Part shown: positions 10,058-18,258 of the stretch, piece after piece
Layout of the letters: every line of letters begins with the position of its first letter
How positions within the stretch are numbered: position 1 is the first letter of the stretch
DNA from: Mesorhizobium sp. SARCC-RB16n
GTDB lineage: Bacteria > Pseudomonadota > Alphaproteobacteria > Rhizobiales > Rhizobiaceae
Assembly: GCF_008520305.1 (NCBI RefSeq)
Contig: NZ_ML703253.1
Coordinates: forward strand, 237,501 to 301,500
Direction: 5' to 3'
Length of the DNA stretch: 64,000 nucleotides
The notes under the pieces: generated by a model
Database searches by the model: none
What the model was told of the DNA's origin: nothing
The model's input: only the letters and a program-made list of their open reading frames with translations
Translations under genes and position numbers: made by a program

Positions 10058-10934
10058 CCCCGAGATCAAATCCTACGAACCGTTCCATGAAAGCCACTCG
10101 GCGGCGGTGACCGAAAGCCGGCCGGCACGGGCCGTGCTGATGGCCATCGTCTTCGTCTTTCTCGTCGTCTTCCTGTTGCTGCCGCTGATCATCGTTTTCA
10201 AGGAAGCCCTCGCCAAGGGCGTTGGCACCTATCTGGAATCGCTGAGCGATGCGGACACCCGTTCGGCGATCCGCCTGACCTTGCTGGTGGCGGCGATCTC
10301 GGTGCCGCTCAACATCATCTTCGGCATCTCGGCAGCCTGGGCGATCGCGAAGTTCGAGTTCAAGGGCAAGGCCTTCCTGACCACGCTGATCGACCTGCCC
10401 TTCTCGGTCTCTCCAGTCATTTCGGGTCTGGTCTACGTGCTTCTGTTCGGTGCCCAGGGGTTGCTCGGCGCATGGCTGAAGACACACGGCATCGTCATCC
10501 TGTTCGCCGTGCCGGGCATTGTGCTCGCCACCGTCTTCGTCACCTTCCCCTTCGTCGCGCGCGAGCTTATCCCGCTGATGCAGGAACAGGGTAATGGCGA
10601 CGAGGAGGCCGCCCTTTCGCTTGGCGCCAATGGCTGGCAGACCTTCTGGTACGTGACCTTGCCCAACGTCAAATGGGGCCTGCTCTACGGCGTTCTTTTG
10701 TGCAATGCGCGCGCCATGGGCGAGTTCGGCGCGGTTTCGGTGGTGTCGGGCCACATACGCGGCCTGACCAATACCATGCCGCTGCATGTCGAAATCCTCT
10801 ACAACGAATACAATGCCGTCGGCGCCTTCGCCGTCGCCTCGTTGCTTGCCGGGCTGGCGCTCGTCACGCTGGTCTTGAAAACGTTGCTCGAGATGCGCTA
10901 CGGCGCCGAGCTCGCCGCAACGCGCGGGCACTGA
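10050..10934 (+). CDS. cysW: Sulfate ABC transporter permease CysW
   Basis: Second membrane subunit of the sulfate importer, 294 residues. Hydrophilic N-terminus of about 30 residues, then about six membrane spans. The EAA motif appears as [16 protein letters not shown], and [14 protein letters not shown] near the C-terminal third is the family signature. Its ATG lies inside the end of cysT (8-bp overlap) and the gene ends 12 bp before cysA, consistent with one polycistronic unit. Confidence 0.94.
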   Translation: MADPEIKSYEPFHESHSAAVTESRPARAVLMAIVFVFLVVFLLLPLIIVFKEALAKGVGTYLESLSDADTRSAIRLTLLVAAISVPLNIIFGISAAWAIAKFEFKGKAFLTTLIDLPFSVSPVISGLVYVLLFGAQGLLGAWLKTHGIVILFAVPGIVLATVFVTFPFVARELIPLMQEQGNGDEEAALSLGANGWQTFWYVTLPNVKWGLLYGVLLCNARAMGEFGAVSVVSGHIRGLTNTMPLHVEILYNEYNAVGAFAVASLLAGLALVTLVLKTLLEMRYGAELAATRGH

Positions 10935-10946
10935 AGAGGGAACAGT

Positions 10947-11987
10947 ATGGAAGTTCGCGTTGCCAATGTGCGCAAGGAGTTCGAGCGGTTTCCGGCGCTT
11001 CACGACGTGTCGCTCGACATCAAGTCGGGCGAACTGATTGCGTTGCTGGGGCCGTCCGGCTCCGGCAAGACGACCTTGCTCAGGCTGATCGCCGGGCTGG
11101 AGCGGCCGACACGCGGAAAGATCTTCTTCGGTGACGAGGACGCTTCGCAGAAATCGATCCAGGAGCGCAATGTCGGCTTCGTCTTCCAGCACTACGCCCT
11201 GTTCCGCCACATGACGGTGGCCGACAATATCGGCTTCGGCCTCAAGGTGCGGCACGGGCCGACGCGGCCGCCGGCAGCGGAAATCCGCCGCCGTGCGTCC
11301 GAGCTTATCGATCTCGTCCAGCTTTCAGGGCTGGAGAAGCGCTATCCGGCGCAGCTTTCGGGCGGCCAGCGCCAGCGCGTGGCGCTGGCGCGTGCTATGG
11401 CCATCGAACCCAAGGTGCTGCTGCTCGACGAGCCGTTCGGCGCGCTCGACGCGCAGGTGCGCAGGGAATTGCGCCGCTGGCTTCGCGAAATCCATGACCG
11501 CACCGGCCACACCACCGTCTTCGTCACCCACGACCAGGAAGAGGCGCTGGAACTGGCCGACCGTGTCGTGGTGATGAGCCAGGGCCGCATCGAGCAGGTT
11601 GGCACCGCCGACGACATCTACGACACGCCGAACTCCCCCTTCGTCTACGGCTTCATCGGCGAATCGAGCTCCCTTCCGGTCAAGGTCGAGAATGGCGAGA
11701 TCTGGCTCGCCGACCGTCCGATCGGATTGCAGGCGCCGCACGCGTCCGAGGGCGATGCGACGCTCTACTTCCGCCCGCACGATGTCGAACTTCTGGACGG
11801 CTGCAGCGGCTGCATCGCCGGCACCGTGGTCGCCAGCCGCCGGGTCGCCGGCACACGGCGCGTCGAGCTTGAGATCGGCGGCGAACGCCAGCGGGTCGAG
11901 ATAGAGTTGCCGGTCGATCATCCGGCGGCGCAAAAGAGCCGCGTGGCGTTCCGGCCAGGGCGCTGGAAGCTGTTTCCGCCCGCTTGA
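10947..11987 (+). CDS. cysA: Sulfate/thiosulfate ABC transporter ATP-binding protein CysA
   Basis: ATPase that powers CysTW. Seen: Walker [10 protein letters not shown] at residues 35-43, a Q-loop in VFQHYALF, signature [14 protein letters not shown] near 135-148, Walker [13 protein letters not shown] and the switch His in VTHDQEEAL. Beyond residue about 235 there is the short C-terminal TOBE-like regulatory region usual for CysA (346 residues in all). An AGAGGGAAC stretch precedes the ATG. Last gene of the sulfate operon; it converges with the vapC gene. Confidence 0.95.
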   Translation: MEVRVANVRKEFERFPALHDVSLDIKSGELIALLGPSGSGKTTLLRLIAGLERPTRGKIFFGDEDASQKSIQERNVGFVFQHYALFRHMTVADNIGFGLKVRHGPTRPPAAEIRRRASELIDLVQLSGLEKRYPAQLSGGQRQRVALARAMAIEPKVLLLDEPFGALDAQVRRELRRWLREIHDRTGHTTVFVTHDQEEALELADRVVVMSQGRIEQVGTADDIYDTPNSPFVYGFIGESSSLPVKVENGEIWLADRPIGLQAPHASEGDATLYFRPHDVELLDGCSGCIAGTVVASRRVAGTRRVELEIGGERQRVEIELPVDHPAAQKSRVAFRPGRWKLFPPA

Positions 11988-12004
11988 TTCCAGGCTCGAG
12001 CGCG

Positions 12005-12403
12005 CTACTCCAGCCAGTTCTCGACCTTAAGGTTCCGTATCCAGGTGAACTCTCCTCTATTGGCGGTCACCAGAGTCGTTCCCAGTGCGCAAGCGTGGGC
12101 TGCAATGAAAAGGTCATTGTGGCCAATCGTCTGGCCCGCGCCTTCCAACTCGGCGCGAAGTTCGCCGTACTTGGCATCCGCGGGCACATCGAGCGGCAAG
12201 ACAGGAATCTCTGCCAGCAGTTCCTCGACCTTCTTGAGCAGCTTGGCTGATCCCTTCTTGGCGCAGCCATATCGCAATTCCCCAGCGACGACGATGCTGG
12301 TGCACACAGCGGCGTCACCTTCGCGCGCCACGGCACTGGCAGCTTTGCCGGCCGGATTTCGGATCATGTCGCTGATTATGTTCGTGTCCAGCATGAACCG
12401 CAT
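12005..12403 (-). CDS. vapC: VapC-type PIN-domain toxin (ribonuclease)
   Basis: Toxin of a type II toxin-antitoxin pair; PIN-domain RNases cleave tRNA or rRNA when freed from their antitoxin. Seen in 132 residues: the acidic triad D6 (LDTNIISDM), E42 (VAGELRYG) and D97 (HNDLFIAAHA), plus the C-terminal VTANRGEF segment with N115. Start ATG 12403 shares its A with the antitoxin TGA stop (TGATG), so translation is coupled. A longer reading frame upstream only reads through the antitoxin gene. The pair sits between the sulfate operon and a second sulfate-binding protein gene, with no obvious tie to either. Confidence 0.9.
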   Translation of the reverse strand: MRFMLDTNIISDMIRNPAGKAASAVAREGDAAVCTSIVVAGELRYGCAKKGSAKLLKKVEELLAEIPVLPLDVPADAKYGELRAELEGAGQTIGHNDLFIAAHACALGTTLVTANRGEFTWIRNLKVENWLE

Positions 12404-12672
12404 CAAAAAATGTCCTCGGATTCGACAGGGGCATCGTTGATCTCGGGGAAACCGTCTTCGGGGCCAAGCTGCGGCTCTTTCGCCCACTGGGCCAGCAGTG
12501 CGGCGAGGCCGGGTTTTCGGACCGGCTCGATGATCAGGCGGTCGCCTTCACGGCTGATCAGGACCCTGTCACCCGAAAGTTTGAACTCGACGGGAATGCG
12601 CACCGCCTGGCTGCGGTTGTTGCGGAAGAGCTTCGCCTCCTTCGGCGACGTTGTTGATTGGCGCTGGGGCAT
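12403..12672 (-). CDS. vapB: VapB-type antitoxin (AbrB/SpoVT-like DNA-binding fold)
   Basis: Antitoxin and probable autorepressor of the pair. Seen: the AbrB-like swapped-hairpin sequence LFRNNRSQAVRIP followed by GDRVLISREGDRLII, and an acidic C-terminal tail (PEINDAPVESEDIF) expected to wrap around VapC. ATG 12672 is preferred to GTG 12678 because GAAGG lies at the right distance upstream. The gene reads out of a promoter region that carries two exact 10-bp direct repeats. 89 residues. Confidence 0.88.
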   Translation of the reverse strand: MPQRQSTTSPKEAKLFRNNRSQAVRIPVEFKLSGDRVLISREGDRLIIEPVRKPGLAALLAQWAKEPQLGPEDGFPEINDAPVESEDIF

Positions 12673-12682
12673 AGTCACCTTC

Positions 12683-12707
12683 TATGTATATGCCACATGT
12701 ATATGCC
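12683..12707. promoter_or_regulatory. Probable vapBC operator (direct repeats)
   Basis: Two exact copies of TGTATATGCC at 12685-12694 and 12698-12707, separated by ACA, so the repeat period is 13 bp. The block starts 13 bp upstream of the vapB ATG on the minus strand, where VapBC complexes commonly bind to repress their own promoter. On the minus strand it also contains TATACAT, which could serve as a -10 element. Confidence 0.55.
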
Positions 12708-12900
12708 CAGAGATGCAACATTGCAAGTTGAGGAACAATCCGGAGGCAACAAGGCGCTGGCTGGAACAGAATTCTAATGACAGGCATTTGTGACGACGTC
12801 TTTTCTCACGACGACAAGGCACAACTGTTGCGCGTACCTCGCCGCTCCTCCGCGCCCCGGCTATGGTCCGGTAATAGAGCATGACATCCGGAGCCTTTTC

Positions 12901-13887
12901 ATGAAGCGATTTTTCATCGGCGTTGCCGTCGCCGCCGGCCTCCTCCTCGCATCCTCCCAAGCCTGGTCGGCCGACAAGCTGCTCAACGCTTCCTATGATG
13001 TCGGCCGCGAACTGTTCGTCCAGCTCAACAAGGCCTTCATCGCCAAGAACCCGGGAGTGAGCATCGACCAGTCGCATGCCGGCACCTCGGCTCAGGCGCG
13101 CGCCATCGCCGAAGGTCTCGGTGCCGATGTCGTCACCTTCAACCAGGTCACCGACGTCGACTTCCTGGTCAAGAAGGGCCTCGTTTCCGCCGATTGGCAG
13201 AAGGATTTCCCTGACAACGCCTCGCCCTTCTATTCGCTGCCGTCGTTTCTTGTCCGCGCGGGCAACCCTAAGCACATCAAGGACTGGAACGATCTCGTGC
13301 GCGACGACGTGCAAGTGATCTTCCCCAACCCGAAAACGTCGGGCAATGCGCGCTACACCTATCTGGCCGCCACGGCTTACGCCAAGGAAGCCTTCAAGGG
13401 CGACGACGCCAAGGTGAAGGAATTCATCACCAAGCTGTTCAACAACGTGCCGATCTTCGACACTGGCGGGCGCGCCGCGACCACCACCTTTGTGCAGCGA
13501 GAGATCGGCGACGTGCTGATCACTTTCGAATCCGAGACACGCGGCATCCGCAAGGAATATGGCGACGACAAATTCGAGCAGGTCACGCCCTCGGTCAGCC
13601 TGCTGGCGGAATTCCCGGTGGCGATTGTCGACAAGGTCGCCGACGAGCACGGCACGCGTGATCTGGCCAAGAGCTATCTCGACTTCCTGTATACGCCCGA
13701 GGGCCAGGGCATCGCCGCCGACAATGGCTTGCGCGCACGCGACGCGGCTGTCGCGGCCAGATACAAGGCCGATTTTCCGGACGTTCGCCTGCTGACGGTG
13801 GAAGACGTCTTCGGCGGTTGGGACAAGGTCCAAAAAGAACATTTCGCCGCCGGTGGTCTGCTCGACCAGGCTTATGGCAGCCGGTAA
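12901..13887 (+). CDS. Second sulfate/thiosulfate periplasmic binding protein (Sbp family)
   Basis: Paralogue of the protein at 8156-9184, with the same signatures (LLNASYDVGRELF, SHAGTSAQARAI, PNPKTSGNARYTY) but clear divergence elsewhere, so the two may differ in affinity or in the choice of sulfate versus thiosulfate. Signal peptide over about residues 1-22 (cleavage near AWSADK). ATG 12901 is chosen because GGAG lies eight bases upstream; a longer frame from 12790 lacks a signal peptide. It stands alone, with a terminator directly behind it, and presumably feeds the CysTWA channel encoded upstream. Confidence 0.93.
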   Translation: MKRFFIGVAVAAGLLLASSQAWSADKLLNASYDVGRELFVQLNKAFIAKNPGVSIDQSHAGTSAQARAIAEGLGADVVTFNQVTDVDFLVKKGLVSADWQKDFPDNASPFYSLPSFLVRAGNPKHIKDWNDLVRDDVQVIFPNPKTSGNARYTYLAATAYAKEAFKGDDAKVKEFITKLFNNVPIFDTGGRAATTTFVQREIGDVLITFESETRGIRKEYGDDKFEQVTPSVSLLAEFPVAIVDKVADEHGTRDLAKSYLDFLYTPEGQGIAADNGLRARDAAVAARYKADFPDVRLLTVEDVFGGWDKVQKEHFAAGGLLDQAYGSR

Positions 13888-13911
13888 GTCTCCGCGGCCC
13901 GATCGAAAATC

Positions 13912-13945
13912 AGGAAAGCCGGCCCCGGGGTCGGCTTTCCTTGCT
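13912..13945 (+). terminator. Intrinsic-type terminator after second sbp gene
   Basis: Perfect 10-bp stem, AGGAAAGCCG (13912-13921) against CGGCTTTCCT (13932-13941), with a GC-rich loop, followed by TGCTT. The T-tract is short, so efficiency is uncertain. It lies 25 bp after the stop codon. Confidence 0.65.
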
Positions 13946-14137
13946 TATGCAGCCGATCGGGTAAATTCGGCGCGCTTCGCGCAAAACGTTACAAAGAATC
14001 AACGCGTTTGGCCCTAACATGCCCTCCCATGGCTTTGTTTTCGCGAGACGGCAGCGTGCGGAAGCAATGTTGTCATCATTTGCACACAAACAACCGCCAG
14101 ATGCGGGGTGGTTGGGGCTTCAACGGGTTATCAGGGC

Positions 14138-14587
14138 ATGCTGACGAAAAAAGGCAAATACGGCCTCAAGGCCCTCGTGCATCTTTCCAATCTTCCGGTT
14201 GGTCAACTGGCCTTCGTCAACGACATCGCCGTCGCCAACAACATCCCGAAGAAATTCCTTGATGCCATCCTGGGCGAATTGCGCAACGCAGGCTTCGTCC
14301 AAAGCCGCAAGGGCAAGGAAGGCGGCTATCGTCTCGCCCGCCCTGCTTCGGAGATCAAGATCGGCCATGTCGTGCGCGTGCTCGACGGGCCGCTGGCGCC
14401 GATACCTTGCGCCAGCCGCACGCAGTATCAGCGCTGCGAGGATTGCGACGAGGCGACCTGCCAGGTCCGGCACATGATGCTCGAAGTGCGGCAGGCGATC
14501 GCCGAGGTGCTGGACAACCGTAGCCTCGCCGCCATGCGCGATGCCGACAACGACGATTTTCCAGTCGAGTTGACATCCCAGATCTAG
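14138..14587 (+). CDS. Rrf2 family transcriptional regulator with Cys-rich loop
   Basis: Dimeric winged-helix regulator of the Rrf2/IscR/CymR group. Seen in 149 residues: N-terminal MLTKKGKYGLKAL helix typical of the family, recognition helix region IPKKFLDAILGEL, the wing SRKGKEGGYRLAR, and four cysteines at 91, 100, 103 and 108 that could hold an iron-sulfur cluster or act as a thiol sensor. Its spacing differs from RirA or classical IscR. Next to two sulfate-binding protein genes, a role in sulfur or Fe-S homeostasis is a reasonable inference. ATG 14138 is preferred to the GTG at 14108 because conserved sequence begins there. Confidence 0.85.
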   Translation: MLTKKGKYGLKALVHLSNLPVGQLAFVNDIAVANNIPKKFLDAILGELRNAGFVQSRKGKEGGYRLARPASEIKIGHVVRVLDGPLAPIPCASRTQYQRCEDCDEATCQVRHMMLEVRQAIAEVLDNRSLAAMRDADNDDFPVELTSQI

Positions 14588-14597
14588 AGCCGGGTGG

Positions 14598-15749
14598 ATG
14601 AGGCTGTCGAGGTTTACGAAATCCCGAAAAGCCGCCCGCAAGCAGCCATCGGCAGCGAGCTTTCGCACCGAGATCATCGCCGACGTCCTTGTCCCCGAAT
14701 ATGCCGAGGACGTGCGCTTTTTCAGCCGCAAGGTAGCTGATCCCGGCAGGCTCCGCCGCTTCTCCACCAGGGATCTTCGCGAAAGCCTGGTTATCCTCTT
14801 CTACCTCGCGGTCGCGACAGCGCTGCCGGTGCGCTGGTGGTCGCCGATCTGCGATTGGGCGTCCAGGTTGCGCCTGAAGCGCCATATGCGCAAAGATTTC
14901 CGCGGCTACGCCGCCGCAACGCGCGCGGTGCTCGGCGACGGTATCGATGCGCAAAAGCTGTTCGAGGCATTGCTCGCGGCGCGCCACCGCCGCCGCATGC
15001 AACTTGCCGCGCATCTGGTCGCCCGTCGCTGGACGCCGACGATCCGGCTGGAGGGGCTCCAGGGCTTGCAGGCCGCCTTGCAACGCGGCCACGGCGCGAT
15101 CCTCTGGTGCGATCAGTTCACCGCCCAGACGATGATCGGCAAGCGCGCTATATACGAGGCCGGCATCGAAGCGCATCAGGTCAGCGTCAACACGCATGGC
15201 GTTTCCGAGACGGCATTCGGCCAGCGCTTCCTCAACCCGACAATGGTTCATGTCGAAAACCGGTTCCTGAAAAGCCGGATCGTCTTCGGCCGTGACGACG
15301 CCTATCAGGTCACCATCCGCATTCAGAAGATGCTGAAGCAGAACGGCGTCGTGCTGATGACCAACACCATCCACGCCGGCTCGACCTTCACCGAAACCAC
15401 TTTGGGCGAAAGCGGCTGGACGCACCTTGCCTCGGCACCGGCGAATTTCGCCGCCCGAGGCAAGACGGCCCTGTTTGCCATGTCGACTTTCGAGGTGGTA
15501 CCCTTCAGGGAATACCGCGCCGTCTTGAGCCCCGAACTGGTGCCGGCGGCACCGGCGCTCCTGGCAGTGGACACAACCAGGGCCGGAGCCAAGAACATGG
15601 CCCTGCAGGCACACTACATCCTTCTGAAACGCGACTGCCTGCTGCAGGCGCTGAAGCAGTGCCCCGAGCAGATGATATCCTGGTCGCGCCATGAGCGGTT
15701 GACGGAAGCCCAGGACGGCGTCGGCATCGGCGCTGAAGAAGGTTCATGA
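14598..15749 (+). CDS. LpxL/HtrB-like lysophospholipid acyltransferase superfamily protein (tentative)
   Basis: Hydrophobic helix near residues 60-80 followed by a basic, soluble domain. The segment GHGAILWCDQF (about 164-174) aligns with the GxGVIxxxxHFGNWE block of lipid A acyltransferases, but the catalytic His is replaced by Gln 173 and the following Glu is absent. The later RIQKMLKQNGVVLMTNT resembles the second conserved block. I infer a membrane-associated protein of that superfamily, possibly not catalytic, or a surface polysaccharide/lipid transferase of another kind. Starts 10 bp after the Rrf2 gene, so may be co-transcribed with it. Its end overlaps the convergent gluconokinase gene by 6 bp. 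Confidence 0.5.
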   Translation: MRLSRFTKSRKAARKQPSAASFRTEIIADVLVPEYAEDVRFFSRKVADPGRLRRFSTRDLRESLVILFYLAVATALPVRWWSPICDWASRLRLKRHMRKDFRGYAAATRAVLGDGIDAQKLFEALLAARHRRRMQLAAHLVARRWTPTIRLEGLQGLQAALQRGHGAILWCDQFTAQTMIGKRAIYEAGIEAHQVSVNTHGVSETAFGQRFLNPTMVHVENRFLKSRIVFGRDDAYQVTIRIQKMLKQNGVVLMTNTIHAGSTFTETTLGESGWTHLASAPANFAARGKTALFAMSTFEVVPFREYRAVLSPELVPAAPALLAVDTTRAGAKNMALQAHYILLKRDCLLQALKQCPEQMISWSRHERLTEAQDGVGIGAEEGS

Positions 15750-16292
15750 CCGGCGCATCGAGCGCATTGCCTGGGCGATGAGTTCGTCGATCGGTCGCGT
15801 CGCGTCGAGCGTCAATGCCCGCTCATCGGCATTTGGCGGCTCCAGGATTGCGAACTGGCTGTCGACCAGGCTTGCCGGCATGAAATGGCCCTTGCGATTG
15901 CCAACGCGCCGCCGCGCGGTAGCGGGATCGATCTCCAGATAGAGGAAGACGATGTCAGAGCAGAAGCCGCGCAGGCGCTCGCGATAGCCGCGCTTCAGCG
16001 CCGAGCAGGCGGCGACCACACCTTGCTCCTTGCCGATCGACGCCTCGATGTGCTCGCCGATCGCGTCGAGCCAGCCTTCGCGCATCTGGTCGGTGAGCGG
16101 TTCGCCACGTGCCATACGGGCAACGTTTTCGGGCGGATGCAGCCTGTCGCCCTCGATGAAGACGGCACCCAGCGCGGCGGCCAGCGCGATCCCGACGGCT
16201 GACTTGCCGCAGCCGGCGACGCCCATCACCACAATGGCTGGAGGCACCGAGCCGAGGGCGCCCGTCGGCGCCTGCGCTGCGTTTTCGTCCAC
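15744..16292 (-). CDS. gntK: Gluconokinase
   Basis: Phosphorylates D-gluconate to 6-phosphogluconate for the pentose phosphate or Entner-Doudoroff routes. Seen: P-loop GVAGCGKSAVG, the GDRLHPPENVARMARGEPL segment characteristic of GntK, CSALKRGYRERLR and the C-terminal half with GHFMPASLVDSQFAILE. About 182 residues, standard for the family. GTG 16292 is chosen because conserved sequence begins about 20 residues later and the stop codon of the upstream permease lies at 16295-16297; the frame upstream only shadows that permease. Last gene of the ABC operon, which points to gluconate or a precursor of it as the imported substrate. Confidence 0.92.
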   Translation of the reverse strand: MDENAAQAPTGALGSVPPAIVVMGVAGCGKSAVGIALAAALGAVFIEGDRLHPPENVARMARGEPLTDQMREGWLDAIGEHIEASIGKEQGVVAACSALKRGYRERLRGFCSDIVFLYLEIDPATARRRVGNRKGHFMPASLVDSQFAILEPPNADERALTLDATRPIDELIAQAMRSMRRS

Positions 16293-16294
16293 TG

Positions 16295-17281
16295 TCAGCG
16301 GCTCGCCGGCGCGCGGCCATAGAGCAGGAGCATGGCGACGATGACGACGCCATAGATGATCTGCCGCCCCGCCTCCGGCATCTGCATGACCGACAGGATG
16401 GATTGCAGCAGCGTGATCAGGATCACGCCCGCGACCGTGCCCAGATAGGAGCCGCGCCCGCCGAGGATCGAGGTGCCGCCGAGCACCACCGCCGCGATCG
16501 ACGGCAGCAGATAGGCGTCCCCCATCGACTGCGCCGCCTTGGAGGCGTAGCCGGCCAGCAGCACGCCGCCGAAAGCCGAGAGCCCTCCGGAGACGGCGAA
16601 GGCGATCATCACCACACGTCTTGTGTCGACGCCGGAGAGATAGGCGGCGCGCTCGCGGTTGCCGATGCCGTAGACCGCGCGGCCAAAGCCGGTGCGGGTC
16701 AGCACGAACACCATCACGGCCCCGATCAGCGCCCAGATGATGACCGCGTTGGGGACGCCCGGAATGGTGAAGCCGGTGGCCAGGTAGCGCATGGCGCCGG
16801 TCGCCGAATCCTGCGGCGAGAAACCGCCGGTGTAGACCACCATCAGCCCTTGCGAGACGGCGTTGGTGGCCAGCGTGATGATCATCGAGGGGATGCGCAT
16901 ATAGGCGACGCCGATGCCATTGACGATGCCGATCAGCACGCCGCAGAAGATGCCGAACGTGATCGCTAGCGCCACGCCGGCCGGACCGTAGGCGGCCGCC
17001 GCGCAGGCCATCATCGCGCCCGCCGCCACCGACCACGGCACCGACAGGTCGATCTGGCCGAGCAGGATGACCAGCATCATGCCGGTGGCGATAACGCCGA
17101 GGAACGAGGCCACCTTGAGCTGCTGCAAGAGATATTCAGGCGACAGGAAGCTGCGTGAATAGACGCTGCCGACCAACAGCAGCACCACGATGCAGGCAAA
17201 GGCCGTCAGCACCGCCGGATCGGCGCGGCGGATGAATTTCGGCATACGGCCGGCAATGCCGCCCAAGGTCGTCTCGCTCAC
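16295..17281 (-). CDS. Ribose-class sugar ABC transporter permease (second subunit)
   Basis: RbsC/XylH-type inner-membrane permease with about ten hydrophobic segments in 328 residues. Family signatures: GMMLVILLGQIDLSV near residue 70 and VVLGGTSILGGRGSYLGTV near 265. GTG 17281 overlaps the stop of the first permease (GTGA). The reading frame continues upstream for another 1 kb on paper, but that extension is only the shadow of the first permease gene. Together with the adjacent permease it would form a heterodimeric channel, unlike the homodimer of RbsC. Confidence 0.9.
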   Translation of the reverse strand: MSETTLGGIAGRMPKFIRRADPAVLTAFACIVVLLLVGSVYSRSFLSPEYLLQQLKVASFLGVIATGMMLVILLGQIDLSVPWSVAAGAMMACAAAAYGPAGVALAITFGIFCGVLIGIVNGIGVAYMRIPSMIITLATNAVSQGLMVVYTGGFSPQDSATGAMRYLATGFTIPGVPNAVIIWALIGAVMVFVLTRTGFGRAVYGIGNRERAAYLSGVDTRRVVMIAFAVSGGLSAFGGVLLAGYASKAAQSMGDAYLLPSIAAVVLGGTSILGGRGSYLGTVAGVILITLLQSILSVMQMPEAGRQIIYGVVIVAMLLLYGRAPASR

Positions 17282-18258
17282 AGGAACCACTCCAGCCGGT
17301 TGCGGACCCGAAACAGGGCGAAGGCGCCGAGGCTGACGGCGACCAGCAGGATAACGCCCTGGAACAGCGGCTGCCAGAGCGGATCGAAATCGAAGACGAA
17401 CAACAGGTCGCCGATGGTGCGAAATGCGAGTGCGCCGAAGATGGCGCCGATGGCGCTGCCCTTGCCGCCGAACAAGGAGACGCCACCCAGCACCACGGCG
17501 GCGATCGAGAACAGCGTATAGGCATTGCCGCTCGCATAGGCCGCCTCGCCCGTATAGGTGAAGAAAGTAAGGAACAGCCCGCCAATCGCCGCCAGCAGCC
17601 CAGCCAGCGTGTAGGCGGCGAACTTGCCGCGCCGGATCGGCACGCCGGACATATAGGCCGCCGTTTCCGAAGAGCCGGCCGCGTAGGCCGCGCGGCCGAG
17701 CACGGAACGGCTGAACGGCACCCAGATCAGCAGCACGACCGCCAGCAGCACGACCAGGCTTGCCGGCACCAGATCGAACAAACGACCTGTCAGGGCATCG
17801 GCCAGATCCTCGTTGACCGAGCCACCCGGGAACGGCCGCAGCAAAAGGCCGATACCGTAGTAGACCGCGCCGGTGGCAATGGTCGCGACGATCGGCTGCA
17901 GCCGCCCATAGATCACGATGGCGCCGTTGATGGCGCCGCACAGAAGGCCCGCCGCCAGCACGGCGATCACGCCGAGCGTCGTCTGGATGGGGGTGCCCAC
18001 GACCAACCAGGAGGCCAGGCAATTGGTGAGCAGGAAGATCATGCCGACGGACAGGTCGATGCCGGAGGTGATCACGACCAGCGTCTGCGCCATGGCGACG
18101 AAGGCGAGCAGCACGCCCTTGTTCGCCGCCGTCTGCACGACATTGGCGGTGAAGCCAGCCGGATGGTTCGAGGTGTAGATGACGAACATGACGATGAAGA
18201 TGCCGAGCGCCAGCAGCGTTCCGCGCTGCTCGGCCAGCCAGTAGCGCCAATCCTTCAC
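17278..18258 (-). CDS. Ribose-class sugar ABC transporter permease (first subunit)
   Basis: RbsC-type permease, 326 residues. Seen: MAQTLVVITSGIDLSVG near residue 70 and the C-terminal VVLGGVSLFGGKGSAIGAI, both hallmarks of the group. Its ATG overlaps the TGA of the ATPase gene by four bases, and its TGA overlaps the GTG of the second permease, so the three are translationally coupled. Confidence 0.92.
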   Translation of the reverse strand: MKDWRYWLAEQRGTLLALGIFIVMFVIYTSNHPAGFTANVVQTAANKGVLLAFVAMAQTLVVITSGIDLSVGMIFLLTNCLASWLVVGTPIQTTLGVIAVLAAGLLCGAINGAIVIYGRLQPIVATIATGAVYYGIGLLLRPFPGGSVNEDLADALTGRLFDLVPASLVVLLAVVLLIWVPFSRSVLGRAAYAAGSSETAAYMSGVPIRRGKFAAYTLAGLLAAIGGLFLTFFTYTGEAAYASGNAYTLFSIAAVVLGGVSLFGGKGSAIGAIFGALAFRTIGDLLFVFDFDPLWQPLFQGVILLVAVSLGAFALFRVRNRLEWFL

